From the NCBI GenBank assembly GCA_905250025.1, contig CAJNOJ010000001.1, positions 1,302,001 through 1,366,000 of the forward strand: 64,000 nucleotides of DNA, written 5' to 3'. Shown one piece after another: positions 15,101-26,927 of the stretch. Both the position numbers and the translations under genes were made by a program. The notes under the pieces were generated by a model, which was given only the letters and a program-made list of their open reading frames with translations, searched no databases and was not told where the DNA came from. Positions within the stretch are counted from its first letter, which is position 1. Every line of letters begins with the position of its first letter. This stretch comes from Adineta ricciae (Eukaryota; Rotifera; Eurotatoria; Adinetida; Adinetidae).

Positions 15101-17822
15101 AAGATAATAATTTTTTCCGACGTCAACGACTTGAAATCAAAATTTCGAGCAAGAAGAGGCTTATTTACGATCGGTGATGATTTTAACCGGCATAGGTGAA
15201 ATACCAATGAAGTTCTATTTGTCTTCTGCAGCAATCGACGAGAAAAGCGCTTTACTCTCCTTCAGTTTTTCAGTAATATGCTAAATGCTTTTAATTTTTA
15301 ATAGAGATGCGTGTCGATGGAATGTCTTAGCGATAAAAGAAGTTCATTGACATTTAGACAGCACTACGACAAAGTTTTTCTATTGTTGACTCGGAGCAAG
15401 AATATGTCATTCAGTTTGTTATTCCAGTTAGAAAAACATGTATATCATCTTGATTACAAGCAATTTCTGTTGGCATATTGATAAATTAGGAAAATTTTTC
15501 TTCTTAGATGAAAGCGAAGACAAAACAACATCGAAATACCTTCGTGTGTATGCGCTCACACGAGCCCAACGTTGTCGACTAGTCGCAGCAGCCATGGACG
15601 CGTTTCAACTCATATAAATGAGACGATTCGAAGACGATTGTTATTTGAGGTAGAAAATGAGTAGTGTTATTTCACACTCGTTCTCCGTTTTCTTCCTCTG
15701 TAAGTGTAAGTTTTTCCAAATAATATTGGGAAGCATCCTTCGAGATGGAAGAATCGATGACGCGTTCATTTATATATTTTTCCTAGCCGTGATGTTGATA
15801 CAACTACTTTACTCTCTCACTAAGTATCTATCCAAAAACATATTCGTAGCGCGGCAACTAAGAAGCAACTCATCAGCGTCTTTTTTTTGTCTTCGAACAG
15901 GATTCCACGGCGAAGAAAGATATTATTCTTTTCTTTATTTGACGTTTATTAAAAACTTTCGAGATCGTCGACCTCCTGGGTCGAAATTATATATTCATTT
16001 TGGACGAGAAAATATGATCGATAGTACTTCGTTTGCATGCGAAAACTTTTTTATGACCCAATTCAACAAAATATCATCGATGATGCACTAGTGGCACAAA
16101 TCTTCCGTAGCGCTTAGATAGGAAAAGAAAAACGATGCGAGACGCTATTAATAATTTCTTCACATATGAAGAAAAATATTAGTTTTTCTTTCTTTTTGAA
16201 AGATTTCTTTCTACACCAGTGTAATAAGACGACATTGACGTCATAGGGCTGCTTAATTTCAAAGAAGAAGTAAAATCAGTATGTTGAAGTAATCAAATCT
16301 GTTTGCACAATGTTTGACTCAATTAGTTTTCAAGTATGAATACAAAGGAAAAGTAAGTAACATATACAAAACAAGCGTCATGGTGAAAATTTCAAGCCTA
16401 CGTCAACTCAGAAGTAAATGATAGAAATGTTGACATATGTTCTCCTAACGGATGCAGACGGACCTACTCGGTAGCACTGAACAGCAGAATAATATTCACT
16501 TGATTATTATGGTATGTGTCTACTATTTTGAGTATCACCAAGCAGATGGAGAAAATAAATCGATTCCGTTTGTTGACTCGCAGCTATTCTGGTCGCGGTA
16601 CAAACGGCATGGTCATGTGAGAAAGTACTGAAGATTTTCATACGCTTTCATTCCCGTAACCTTAATATACGATAGTTACGATCAATTCTAAGGACAGGTT
16701 CTGGTATGTACTTGATGATATTTGTTGCTTTGAGGATAAAAAAAGGATATCAAGATCAAGGTGGAACAAATGTTTCATATCAAAGTCAAAATCCGTATTC
16801 GTACATAGCAGAAAATGACATAAACATATCAATTATTCTCAAGAAGAATGTATTACACATAAATCAGTAAGAAATAGTACTCAAAATTTCATGTGCATGA
16901 TCGAAAAAGTACAAGATACCATAAATCAAAAACATAAATGTCGAAAAACCTTGACAGTTAAATGTGCAATATATCAAAATGTACCTTACCCGATTAGGAT
17001 TAGTGTTTGCTTTCAATACTCGAATATTTGGCAAAGAAAGCGAATCACACCAACTCGGAAGTCAATATCAGCGTGAAATCAATCGATCTTAAAACAAAAC
17101 TAAGTGTCGGTTGTTTTTGCTAGACCAACAAGCACATTTTCTCACTTGCACTAGAATCTTATCCCACTAGATACGTATTTCGGAGTTAATCGCCTGTTAA
17201 CATATGATTAAGGAAAGATTTTACGAACTGTGAGACATGTCGACAGAGACTTATTATTCTAATCACAGGAAATAGAAAGACAAAAATTCAAGTAGTTTTT
17301 GTCTGTGAAAAAGAACTAATTATATATAATCGAACAGATTTACCGTGTGTGTCGCCGATGATGGTGATAGTGTATTCGAAGACCATTGACTTTCAGATAA
17401 GACATCGGTGGATGTAAAGAATTATTTGCAATGATTGTCGATGGAAGTGTCGTTGTGCTTGTCGATATCGACACATGCTGGCCAATATTAGCTCGACTGA
17501 ATTTTGCAAGTGATGGCGAGCATGATTCCAATGGTGATCGATTGAGAATGTTGTTCGGAGGCCGAGGTTCTTGACGTGGTAGACAAAAATCACGAAATGC
17601 GGCTGGTTGTGGTAGAACTTGGAAAATAGGTGACCATGCCGCTGGAACGAGAGGAATAACGAACCGGCGAGAGGATTTGAGTATGGGTCGTTGTGGTGAA
17701 ATTATTGTCGGACTTAACGAGGATCGAATGGAAACGTCACTCCATCGTTGATTACTACTGGTCGTACAAGTTGAGCACAAACTCGAACTTGTTAAATCAT
17801 ATCGACGACGGGCGCCAATCAT
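3196..17822 (-). CDS. PDE4: cAMP-specific 3',5'-cyclic phosphodiesterase, PDE4 family
   Basis: Multi-exon gene for a PDE4-type enzyme that hydrolyses cAMP to AMP. Three common blocks are readable. UCR1 starts in the exon at 7394-7618 (FDVDG, then [18 protein letters not shown]) and continues near 5290-5400 with [22 protein letters not shown]2 lies near 4990-5110 ([20 protein letters not shown]). The catalytic domain runs from about 4790 down to 3560. Metal-site motifs are intact: [10 protein letters not shown] at about 4385-4415, HDVDHPG at about 4205-4225, and HCADLSNP near 3800-3820. The C-terminal tail after DWYQARLSP is Ser/Thr-rich and ends at 3196. Having both UCR1 and UCR2 marks a long-form PDE4. 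Transcription probably starts from several alternative first exons between 9110 and 17822, listed separately. The family call is very secure; the set of isoforms is inferred. Confidence 0.95.
7394..7618 (-). CDS. PDE4 UCR1 first common exon
   Basis: First exon shared by the long isoforms. It encodes FDVDG, a His/Ser/Thr-rich spacer, and the conserved [18 protein letters not shown] block, which in mammals holds a PKA phosphorylation site (RRES) that activates long PDE4 isoforms. The acceptor is at about 7619-7620 (AG before TTTTGATG) and the donor follows position 7394 (GTAAGT). It enters with one base completing a phase-2 codon, which fits all four upstream candidate first exons. Confidence 0.9.
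7619..9109. other. PDE4 5' intron, no gene seen
   Basis: Intronic and probably regulatory sequence. It contains an ATT trinucleotide run near 8436-8453 followed by a TATATC hexamer run near 8455-8475. No further coding segment is recognisable. Confidence 0.5.
9110..9420 (-). CDS. Candidate alternative first exon of PDE4
   Basis: Open frame starting at 9420 that encodes a basic, Ser/Pro-rich peptide with [15 protein letters not shown] and ending ARLRRR. A possible but non-consensus donor (GTTTAC) follows 9110 in phase 2, which would join correctly to the UCR1 exon. Mammalian PDE4 isoform-specific exons often end in a basic RRF or RRHS motif just before UCR1. The weak donor keeps confidence modest; the alternative is a chance open frame. 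Confidence 0.4.
9421..10867. other. PDE4 5' region, low-complexity repeats
   Basis: Contains GAT/ATG-rich and CAA/ACA trinucleotide runs (9430-9475, 9545-9560 and 10025-10075), an AG-rich tract near 9675-9710 and a CT run near 9783-9802. No coding segment is recognised. It could hold promoters for nearby alternative exons. Confidence 0.45.
10868..11106 (-). CDS. Candidate alternative first exon of PDE4
   Basis: Open frame from an ATG at 11106 encoding about 80 Ser/Thr-rich residues with a basic ILRRRIVGG segment. It ends at a good donor (CAG then GTAAAT) after 10868. The donor leaves a phase-2 codon that the first base of the UCR1 exon completes. Its position within the PDE4 5' region on the same strand supports isoform-specific use. 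No family motif other than the basic patch is visible. Confidence 0.5.
11107..13947. other. PDE4 5' region between alternative exons
   Basis: No recognisable gene. The 11110-11800 part is GC-richer than its surroundings, with CGACGA and CTG/CTC repeats, and has open frames on both strands with simple amino-acid composition; I read these as repeat-driven. The rest is AT-rich. Confidence 0.45.
13948..14123 (-). CDS. Alternative first exon of PDE4 with RRHSW motif
   Basis: Starts at ATG 14121-14123 with [18 protein letters not shown] and includes [11 protein letters not shown]. The RRHSW core is the signature of several mammalian PDE4 isoform N termini just upstream of UCR1 (for example the PDE4D3 type, RRHSWI). 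A strong donor (CAG then GTGAGA) after 13948 leaves phase 2, matching the UCR1 exon, so the joined protein reads ESISFDVDG. This is the best supported of the candidate first exons. Confidence 0.75.
14124..17343. other. PDE4 5' region, no gene seen
   Basis: AT-rich sequence with a CT dinucleotide run at about 14463-14482. The longest open frame (15657-16091, plus strand) lacks homology, biased codon use or splice context, so it is not called. The region probably contains promoters for alternative PDE4 first exons. Confidence 0.45.
17344..17822 (-). CDS. Candidate distal first exon of PDE4 (long N-terminal extension)
   Basis: Open frame from ATG 17822 encoding about 160 residues, rich in Ser, Thr, Pro and Arg, ending [13 protein letters not shown] donor (CACACG then GTAAAT) follows 17344 and leaves phase 2, consistent with splicing to the UCR1 exon about 9.7 kb away. 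It is the longest of the candidate first exons. Large low-complexity N-terminal extensions occur in long PDE4 isoforms, but no residue-level homology is visible here. It could also belong to another unrecognised gene. Confidence 0.5.
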
Positions 17823-19186
17823 GTTTATAACGAGATTTTTCGTTTTCTCTTCGATTTGAAGTTAATAGTACACTTCCATCTATCGAAAAGCTTGAATCGA
17901 CATCATGTATAATCAAGTTGAATCAATGAGCACTTTGTCAAGCTGATTATGAAACTAATATGGTTAAGAATAACTTACCGTTTTGTTTTCTTTTCTCCCG
18001 AAAGACTCGTTCAAGTCATGTTTCTAGAAGAATAAGAATAAATATGTTGAGATATGTCAGCTACTAATGATGAGAGCGTAGGAAGAAATAGAATTCGATG
18101 TTCTGTTGGACATCTCTCAGTTAGACTCGCAGCAATTACAGATTTCCGTTGTGTTTCACTATACTTATAATAAACTGAAAACATGCACATACACTTAATA
18201 TTCTTCGCTTTCTTCTTTTTTTTCTCTGTTCTTCAAACAGACTGGTAGCATGTATTGAGTTAACTCGAAAATATATGCATCTCCGGGGTTTCACACATTT
18301 TGTATCTGTGATCTATATAAATATGCAATGATATGCATCGGAGTAGATCATCTCGCATTGAAATTTCCGGAACTGAACTGGTGACATAAGAGGAGCTAAA
18401 AGACACCAGTATCGATTTATGTTTACTTTTCTACAATCGAAATAACGACCTTGAGCGTATTTCTCCTAATAGAACGATAATTATCTCGACGAGAGAAAAG
18501 AAACCAGATCATGTATATTTGCCCTTTACTCTAAATGTATTTGTCGTTGTTGTTGATTTGATAAAAAAAAACAGGCAATTAATGTCAGTCAGGAATAGTA
18601 AGTCAAACATATATTTTCTAACCACCATTGGGTTTAACTTGTATGTTGCATGTCCATTTCGAATGAGAAGGTTTAGCAGTCAAGAAAGAAGTTAATCCAT
18701 ACGCTTCATTGCTGTCTGAATCGATCAATTGAAAGTGCGAGAAAAGGAGATATTAAAGGTTGAAGGAAAAAGAATGAAGAACGAAGAAATATTGAATTAG
18801 TAATCTGTAATAATTAGAAGTACTGTTTTCCAATTTTTTCTGTGATTACGACTATTAATTTTGCGTAATTACTACGCAAGGCTTCGACACAGAAGGCGTT
18901 TTAGAATGGTACATTTTTTTCTTTTACTTTCTCGCGACGAATCTTCTGGTTGATTTCAAAAGAGCTTCAGCATAAAAGTTCTTTCTTCAGATAATACAAC
19001 GAACAAGGGTGGTAAGGACATCACTTGACTTCCAACAAAAGAGCCAGGGTATAGAACAAGCAAACCCTAATTAATTGAGCCCTTTTCCAATTAACGTAAA
19101 AGTTTAATGAGCGAATATCTTCAAGCGCAACTTTATTTATCGAGAGAGAAGGTAAACAAGCAACGACAGAGATCTTTCGAAAGTTC
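17823..19186. other. Intergenic region 5' of PDE4
   Basis: No supported gene. One short minus-strand open segment near 18636-18715 is flanked by AG and GT but is too short and featureless to call. Confidence 0.4.
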
Positions 19187-19690
19187 TTAAACAGCTTCGA
19201 TACAATCACGAGGACAACTGCCACAACATTTCTCGCTCCCGGAATAGTCCCTGTCATCTGTACAGCAAGCTAAACAAATACCAACATCGTCCAATCATTT
19301 CGGACATGAGCCCAACTTTGTGTTAGTTCTCGGTGTGCTCTGTTGTGCACGCTGGCAACAGACAGCACAGGAGTCGTTGAGTCCAATGATACACTCATGT
19401 GTTGATGGCAGTCTTGACGGTTACTGCCACGCCCACAAAATTAACTTTCAAGTGGTCTACCATCATTTTTACATGGATTTACTTGCTTCTTTCGGCAGAA
19501 GTAATTGCAAGTAGAATGAAAGAAACGAGCATAACCTTCAATAAAACCGTCTTTATGCTTCGCCGATAAAACTATTTGAATCCTACGAATATCACGTTTT
19601 CCAGCTTCAATCTATACATCGATACATTCATGTGACGATCTAGCTGGTGACAGCGGGAACAATCTGCATTCTCTATCTAATGGAATATGA
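19187..19690 (-). pseudogene. Decayed antistasin/WAP-type secreted inhibitor
   Basis: On the minus strand, cysteine-spaced fragments related to the intact neighbour at 19969-20265 are readable but broken. From about 19515 down come NPCKNDGRPLES, an in-frame TAA, then FCGRGSNRQDC, a frame change, then CIIGLNDSCAVCC. The remnant continues into a WAP (four-disulfide core) domain with KLGSCPK, a TGA, then GICLACC and EKCCGSCPRDCIEAV, ending at 19187. Fragments with the antistasin pattern extend to about 19690 and carry more stops. The ancestral product was probably a secreted serine-protease inhibitor with an antistasin-like part followed by a WAP domain. At least two stops and one frameshift rule out a normal product unless unusual splicing removes them. 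Confidence 0.75.
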
Positions 19691-19968
19691 TTAATTGTAA
19701 CGACACAATGACACGTTGTAATGTATAAACAATACTGAAAAATACTCCCAATCAAAGACTTGATGTTGTTTTTGTGATACTGTTATGAGACTATAATGTA
19801 AATGTATGGCTCATGACAGTTGATGCGGCTCCTATTCAAACATTATGTTAAAAATAGTCATATCTATTTTGTTAGCGTAGGAAAAACTATAAAATTGTTC
19901 ATTAGTGATTTTATTTGAGAATTAACATAGACACATTCATGAAAGATTTTGATAGATAAGCATTGAAG

Positions 19969-20265
19969 TTATTTCCGAGGACAACAGACAGCATAACTAT
20001 TATTTGGTGCGATGACACATTGATGAGTCGAGGGACAATCCTTTCGATTTGGACCTTTTCCACAGAAGTATTTGTCGAGTGGAACTTTATTGTCAACACA
20101 CGGACTTTTCTTGCATGCACAGATAGCACAACCATCTTTGTCAAGCTTGTATCCAAATGGACATGTCATTCGACAGTGTGGAATCTTGCAATCTGCTTTT
20201 GAACTTGTAGCAATAGCCACTGTTGTAATTGCACAGAGAAGTAAAATGATTGTAAGGCGTTGCAT
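19969..20265 (-). CDS. Small secreted antistasin-like cysteine-rich protein
   Basis: Intronless 98-residue protein. Residues 1-20 form a signal peptide (MQRLTIILLLCAITTVAIA). The next part has the antistasin-like spacing CKIPHCRMTCPFGYKLDKDG followed by CAICAC. The C-terminal third, CVDNKVPLDKYFC to CVIAPNNSYAVCC, is a second cysteine-rich module. Antistasin-type domains inhibit trypsin-like serine proteases outside the cell; that role is inferred here from the cysteine pattern only. A TATA-box candidate sits about 50 nt upstream. The decayed relative at 19187-19690 shows that this is one of a local pair and that the pseudogene had an additional WAP domain. Confidence 0.8.
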   Translation of the reverse strand: MQRLTIILLLCAITTVAIATSSKADCKIPHCRMTCPFGYKLDKDGCAICACKKSPCVDNKVPLDKYFCGKGPNRKDCPSTHQCVIAPNNSYAVCCPRK

Positions 20266-20312
20266 GTTGAACGTTGCTGACTATGGTATACTTATCACGA
20301 TAAATCTATTCG

Positions 20313-20321
20313 CTATTTATA
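20313..20321 (-). promoter_or_regulatory. TATA box of the antistasin-like gene
   Basis: TATAAATAG on the minus strand, 48-56 nt upstream of the ATG at 20265. The distance leaves room for a short 5' leader, as is common for highly expressed small secreted-protein genes. Confidence 0.55.
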
Positions 20322-21459
20322 CAAGAAGATAAAGTCCATCGAGGTGTGTGCGTGTGTGGATGCCTTTGTTTCCAGTGAAATGTCACATGACAAGCGCATT
20401 ACAGCGATGAATATTTCGTCTATGTCGACAACAACACAAAGAAAGTTCTAAGATCACCCTGGACACGAAGAACAAGCATAGATTCACCAAACAAAGTATG
20501 TTCTCGTCGTGACGTTTCAAGTCAATAGTCGAAAGGAATAAATCTTTATGTAGATGAATTCACATATATAACGTATAATGAAAACATCGGAAACAACAAA
20601 TATATATTGTGTTTTTTTTTGTTTTGTAACGACTATAATGGTCGATTGCGAACAATGTTTTGCAAAACATCCGGTCGGAAAATATAGTATGCCTTGTTTC
20701 TTATCGTGCTTTCATTGAACAAATCATTATTTCTTATTCCCGTGATATTACCGATACATATCAAATGGTTAATTTGAACTAAATATATAATTAAACACAA
20801 GAAACTCTCATTCGTCTTTCACCTTCGTTATGTGAGAATGTTTTCACGCTAATTAAAATAATCATGGGTATGCCATACCTAATCACCTTCTATCTTGTTA
20901 AATTGTCGTTCATAGATGTGCGCTTTGCGAGGGTGTTAATGAGAAGCATTCACATCATTATCGAAATAAGCTTAGAGAAAAACATCTTATCTTACAGCTG
21001 TTCGGAAGCAGAATAGGATGTTTATGTCGCACGATCAGGTCGATTTTACACACGTTTGATGGAGTCGAACTTTTATTGCTTAATCGATTGAATTCATCCA
21101 CGAACAACTCATTGACCATTGATAAAGAAAACAAATAAAGAGAGGAGAAAAAAAATAATGGTTACAGCATTGAACAACATCTAATCAAGACTGTACATTC
21201 GGGAATACTGCTCAAGACAAGAAAAAGAAGAAGAAGAACATACGACAATGAAAAAAAACAAAACCGGTGACCAGTAACAGAATTACGCACGATTATCTCT
21301 CGTTATTTATTTTCCGAATTACATTCGCGTCTTCAACTGCATCTTAATTCTGTAATTAACAACAGAATGTACGAACATACAACGAAAGATCACATACACA
21401 ACATTAAAATTAAGATTTTTTTCATTTAGACTTTTTGGATTGATTTCTTTTGTCTGTAA
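20322..21459. other. Intergenic region and calsyntenin 3' UTR
   Basis: AT-rich, with no recognisable coding segment. The right part should be the 3' untranslated region of the calsyntenin gene. Confidence 0.45.
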
Positions 21460-24400
21460 TTAAACTTTTTTTGGCCCGTATTCCATCGCTTCGTCATCCC
21501 ATTCTAATTGATGATGATGTTTTTTCGCATGGATTTCGTTGATTTCGTACGCTTCATCCTCCTCAGATGAATATTCATTTGGACTATGCTCACCGCATTC
21601 TTCATCATCTTCTGAACTTGTACCTTCGTATTCATCCATAATCTGATCCATATTCTGTACATTCATTGGTGGGACGGATTTCTAAGAAAGAAACGAAATG
21701 ATTTCGAGCTAATTCAACAGTTTTTCACTGACCTTTGTTTCCTCTAATGGATTAACAATGATGTTGAGGCCAATATCGTCCTCCCATTCCATTTGAGAAT
21801 GCATGTCATCGCCGGGATTGGACACTGTGCAACGTTGTTTATGAGCAGATCGAATACGGACAACAAGATAAAGAATCAACACACTAGCAATGCTAACCGA
21901 GACACAAATACCAATGGCAATAGGCCAAGCTAGAAACACAAATCAAGAAAACATGTCAGACGAAAATATTTACGTATTTCATCAATTCACCTATCTACTA
22001 ACATCATATCTAATAAACTCATTCATCGGTATAATCATGTTAATGATCATTACTTTCCTTTTGATCACTTATGTAATCGCTCAGTAACATTTCTTTCTTA
22101 TCACTTGTTGTTTCTATCCTATATCGTTGATGCTATCAACGCAAATTGAGCGATCAGTTAAGCGGCAACAATAAGAAAAGGACTTATATGTAGAGCATAC
22201 AGTTAAAGTTCATGATTTTCTACGACTTCTAATGATCGAAGGGCTAATTAATAGAGCATGGCATTTGTCTGATCGAAGGTCAAGGCCGAATTTCATCGAT
22301 TGAAAACTTACTCGGAGCTGGTGGGAGAAACATTTGAGTAACACAAAAACTCAATGATAAGAGCAAAGTACGGCACCACTGTGAATCTTTGCCTTTGGTA
22401 ATGATAATGACAACAGTTGAGAGGATGCTTGACGTCGAAGAATTCTGACGACAACGAACAGAAGAAGAAGAAGAAAAAGAAGAAGAGAGAAAATATTGTC
22501 CAACGATGAGGCGCGCGGACGCAAGTATACGCGATTATTTTACAATAGACTTGCATTCATTTTTCTCGTTTTTTCCCCTTCGTATTTCTTCATCTACGCA
22601 TAAGCCTAAGAGATAATTATAAGCAAGAACGAATAGGAAAAATAAGAAGAAGGAGAAGATGAAGCAAGTAGACGAGGAAAAGGAAAAGCGTCTTCCTTTT
22701 CTTCTCTTCTGCAGAACGATGTCAGAATAATAATAATAATAAGAAGAATGTTACATATTGAGCAAACTCAACGATTCATTTATTACATTAGTTCTAGACT
22801 CAATGTCTAGTCTATCTGAACAATTTGATCGATTTCTGCTCAATTATTTCTCTTGTTTTCTTCTTCTCATATCAAGTCTGGTGTTGATATCATGTTCTTC
22901 TTCGACATCTGTACACACCGAACATGTAAACACAAGTTATTCGACTAGTGGGAAAACAAATGGGCAATTGTCTCGTAAAGAATATCAGTCATCACTTTGC
23001 ACTCAGAGACTTATAAACAATCTCGTTTTTTACCTGTCAGTTTTTCCGCAGTCGAAGAACTGCTGACATCGATGTCGAAGAGATTCTCTTTCATATCATC
23101 ATTATCCACGTAGAGTTTGTTATTGAGAACTGCCGCGGGTGGCGGCGCCGGTTGTGTTTGTTTTTCAACATGCATCTAAGAAGAACGAGAGAAGTAAGTG
23201 ATATTTTTATGAGAAAATTCCTATTTACTTACTCGAACACGGACTTCGTTTGTTGTGATTTGTTCTTGAGCTCCGATACACACGAGGGAAAACGTTCGAT
23301 CGACGTATTTCGCCGGCGTTTTAGATATGAACGCGGTTTGTTGCAAGATAAATTGATAAGTGTCAATGGAACCGAAGCCTAAATAAAAATGTATTCTCGG
23401 TATTCCTCTCCTTCGTTTCAATACAATAGGAAACAAGAAGTGTAAGCCCAAGAATTGTTGAAGTTTAGTCTTTAGCGACGAGTTTAATCGATCCGGCATA
23501 GTTTTCTTTCGAAAAGCACTCCTGATCAAATTGCAATGTCGCGGACAAGTGGATTCGAACCTTTCACTCGACTCATATCTGACTATTCGACTAAACGTAC
23601 CTGACAAGACTAGACCAGTTTGTGTTAGATCTTTTCGAATGTTATTGATTTCAAGATTTTCATCTGGTACAATGAAATGTTCACCATTGGATAAGTCTGG
23701 CGTTGTGTTTATACTGCAGTCGCTGATATCTACTTGATCTTTCTTCAACGCATCGGTAAAAATGGACACATGTTGAAATAAATAGATTCCTTGATTGAGC
23801 GCCTCTTCCGTTGGATGAAGATTTGTATCACCTTTGAGTTCAATGTTTGTCGGACGAATTTGTTCATCAATTGCTAAACGCCGCGAGAACGTTGGCAAAT
23901 TGTATGTATAGTTTTCACCTAGACATTTGACTGCCGTTTCAATCGAAACGCTTCGTTGACCGGATGGGCCAATAGGTTCAAATGTATTGCGATAAACAAC
24001 ATGTTTCAATAACTGTTCCATTGATTCGCTCGATTCGGCACGTAATGTCCATACAGATCGATTAACATTGCTGACAAATTCCTACAAACAATAACATCAT
24101 ATGTACACATGATTTGTCTTCAGGCAAGCTAAAATATCATACAAGGCCAGCTTCTTTTTGAATATCAGGCATGTCAAGATATTGTTGACAGTTTTGAACA
24201 CAAGTACTCGAACGTGATAGTTCTTCTTTTTGTTGAATGACAAGGCCTGATAATTGTCCGGTGAAATATTGAGCCATGCGGGCAAATCGACCTAAATTAT
24301 TTGAAAAATATGATGTTGTCAACTAAATAAATCTATCAAGTCTAATCTAATCAAAGTGTCAAGAAGAACTTTGTTTTTTTTTCTCTTGATGATATATACG

Positions 24401-26927
24401 CTCAATGACGTGCGCATATTTCTCATCACGAAATCATTGCTGGCATGATTTTTTCTCGAAGTTTGTTTTTCGCAAAATAGAAAATAAGTTCCGAGCAATT
24501 AGAAGCCAACGAATCGAGAGGAAACTAAGAGGCACTTTAGGAAAAGTTTTGTTTTTGACATAAACATGATATGGACTAAAAGCACAATCACATCTATGCT
24601 TACCATGCCAACAAGCGCCGACAGAGAAGACTGTGTCACCCGTTTGTTCGATAATGGGCAAGGCAAAATCATGCACAACTCGATAATTATCATCCCCTGG
24701 TACAAATAATTGGTTATCAACATACAAATCGACCTAAAACATTCGGATGGATGATGTACTGCGAAAAGCGCGTCTAGATTATACCGTATTTGGATAATCA
24801 ACAAACAATTTGTACGAATGCCATTGACTGTCGTTTAATTGGGACAGTTTCCACACCCATTCGGAGCTATAAACATTCTTGTCATTCGATGAAACGGGTC
24901 CCTTGCGTATTAATAATTTCAAATAGCCACTTTGAACTAATAAGGCTGCATGATGACGATTTTTCACTAATAAATAATTCAAACAAATTTCGCGAATACT
25001 TCTTTCTAATCAACATTAATATTTACTCACATTTTTCATCGCTCTTGCAAAATATATGTTCTTTTTCATTACTTTCGCTATTCGAATGTTTCATCCACAT
25101 ACGGATTGCGAATGTATTCTTCAACTGACCGGAAAACTCTGTCTTTTGCACAATTGATGCTTGATTAAGACCATCAAATGACATGTAAATTGATTGCGGT
25201 GCTCGATCCGAATCCACATCTTTCGGGACGAACACATATTCATGATCGTCAAGGGCTACAAAAACAAGAGCAGATAAGTAGAGAAGTGATTTCCTATCGA
25301 GACTTACTGCATTGTTCAAGAGCGCATCCACTATCGATTCCATTAGTGTCCAATGTCACTGTACTGACGATATTTTCAACTGCACATGTTTCATCGCATG
25401 TATCAACGTGAACCGTATCAAATATATGCGTATGATCGGAGCGAATAGTTAGTTTGCTTGGATTGTCGTCTAAACAGAGGCAAATTTAATCGTATGGGAT
25501 GCTACGATGGTTAATGTCAAAGATAATTATGTCGATATCTGGTTAGTTTTCCATTCGGATGCTGATCAAATAGAAATATAGATCTAGAACGGCTCGATCT
25601 CTTCAAAGGAAATTCACCCAGTGTATTCTTTTATTTCGATGAAACTCGCTATTAAATAATAGATGAGAAAGAGAGAGGAGGCAAGGTAGTAACACTCCGG
25701 AAAGCCTGACTTTCATAGATGTTCGATGGTGCATCGCGTGAATTATGCGAGAGTTTTCCAATTATTAAGCAATCAACGATTCCATTAATTTCTTAAGTGT
25801 CTGACAGAATAGTAGTCGGAAACGGTTATTTCCTGTGAACTTTGATAAGTTTCTTCGTGTTCAAAAGGAAAACCCCTGTTTTCTTTGCTCATACCTGTGA
25901 TTCTTGGCTTGCATGATTTAATAATTTTAACCGTCACACGTGCTGGCTCACTAATTAATTTCACGTTTGCGTTTGATGATGATGGATAGCAATCGACTGC
26001 AACCACATCGAACTCGTACTTGTCACCAGTTAACGGTTTTGATATTGAAATCGACCCGTTGGAATCAATTCGAAACGGCACATTAGCTGTTTTGATTTGA
26101 TAGTCGCAAACGCGATGATTACTATTGAGACAATCATCATCGGTTGCTTCGACCTTTAAAAGTAAATATCAGACATGTTTATTAACGTTCTTCTGTTTTT
26201 ACATACACGACATGACGAACAAACTTGATCTTGATGTAATTTAAATAGATAATTTTTATGCGTAAATACTGGAGGATACTCATTAACATCATCAACAGTT
26301 ATGATGACAGGGGATCTAGAATATTGAAGAATGTTCTAATTGAATTTCATTAGTAGGACAATCTACCTTTCAGAATAACGCCGTTGGTTACCACTGGCAC
26401 AATCAAAAGCACGAATGAACAAACGATAGGTTTGTTTAATCTCACAATCGACAGTTTCAATGTTGGATTTCAGTTGAATGACGGCATGTCCATTATTTAA
26501 ATCGACATCGAAAGGGAGATTTGATGTTTTGTCATTCATTTGATCGTCATGATTGTGTCGCGATAACTCGTAACCACAAATTTTTCCTATGAGCAAACAA
26601 AACTTTGTTGAATCAAAGAATAATAGGTTCTATTTGACTAATAACTCACCATTTGGAGAGTTGATTGAGTCAGCATCGGATGCATGCAAAGGTGGTTGAA
26701 GTTGAACAATGCGTTCATTTTCTTTAATGTGACCAGTATATGCATCGGCTGAGAGAACAGGATCAAACCAATTCGGTTTTGTTCTTGTTTCACCGACGGT
26801 CACATAAGGAGTGGCCAGAACTAAATCGATGAAAAAAGAGTAGGTATCAATCAACCTTGGACGAGTCAAATGCAAAAGTCATCATACCAGCTACAATCAC
26901 CAGAAGATTTGACCATAACATCGTCAT
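21460..26927 (-). CDS. CLSTN: Calsyntenin (cadherin-like type I membrane protein)
   Basis: Multi-exon gene starting at ATG 26925-26927 with a hydrophobic leader (MTMLWSNLLVIVAG). Cadherin-like repeats follow (26875-25910: KPNWFDPVLSADAYTGHIKE, then ICGYEL, the YPPVFT region, and the second repeat ending CKPRIT). A laminin-G/LNS-type domain runs from about 25400 to 24140, with WMKH, DLYVDNQLFV and VGACWHG. The extracellular stem lies at 24060-23040. The transmembrane helix is at about 21830-21915 (WPIAIGICVSVSIASVLILY). The acidic cytoplasmic tail has two kinesin-light-chain-type W/D motifs, QMEWEDDIGL and QLEWDDEAMEY, and ends at 21460. Calsyntenins are neuronal and secretory-pathway adaptor proteins that link vesicles to kinesin-1. 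One intron (about 25470-25905) is unusually long for this locus. Confidence 0.9.

Noticed and set aside
15657..16091. Plus-strand open frame of 144 codons
   Set aside because: Composition is Phe/Ser-rich with no motif, splice context or homologue that I can recognise; it lies in the PDE4 5' region and looks like chance.
18636..18715. Possible small minus-strand exon between AG and GT
   Set aside because: Only about 27 codons, weak splice signals and no partner exon.
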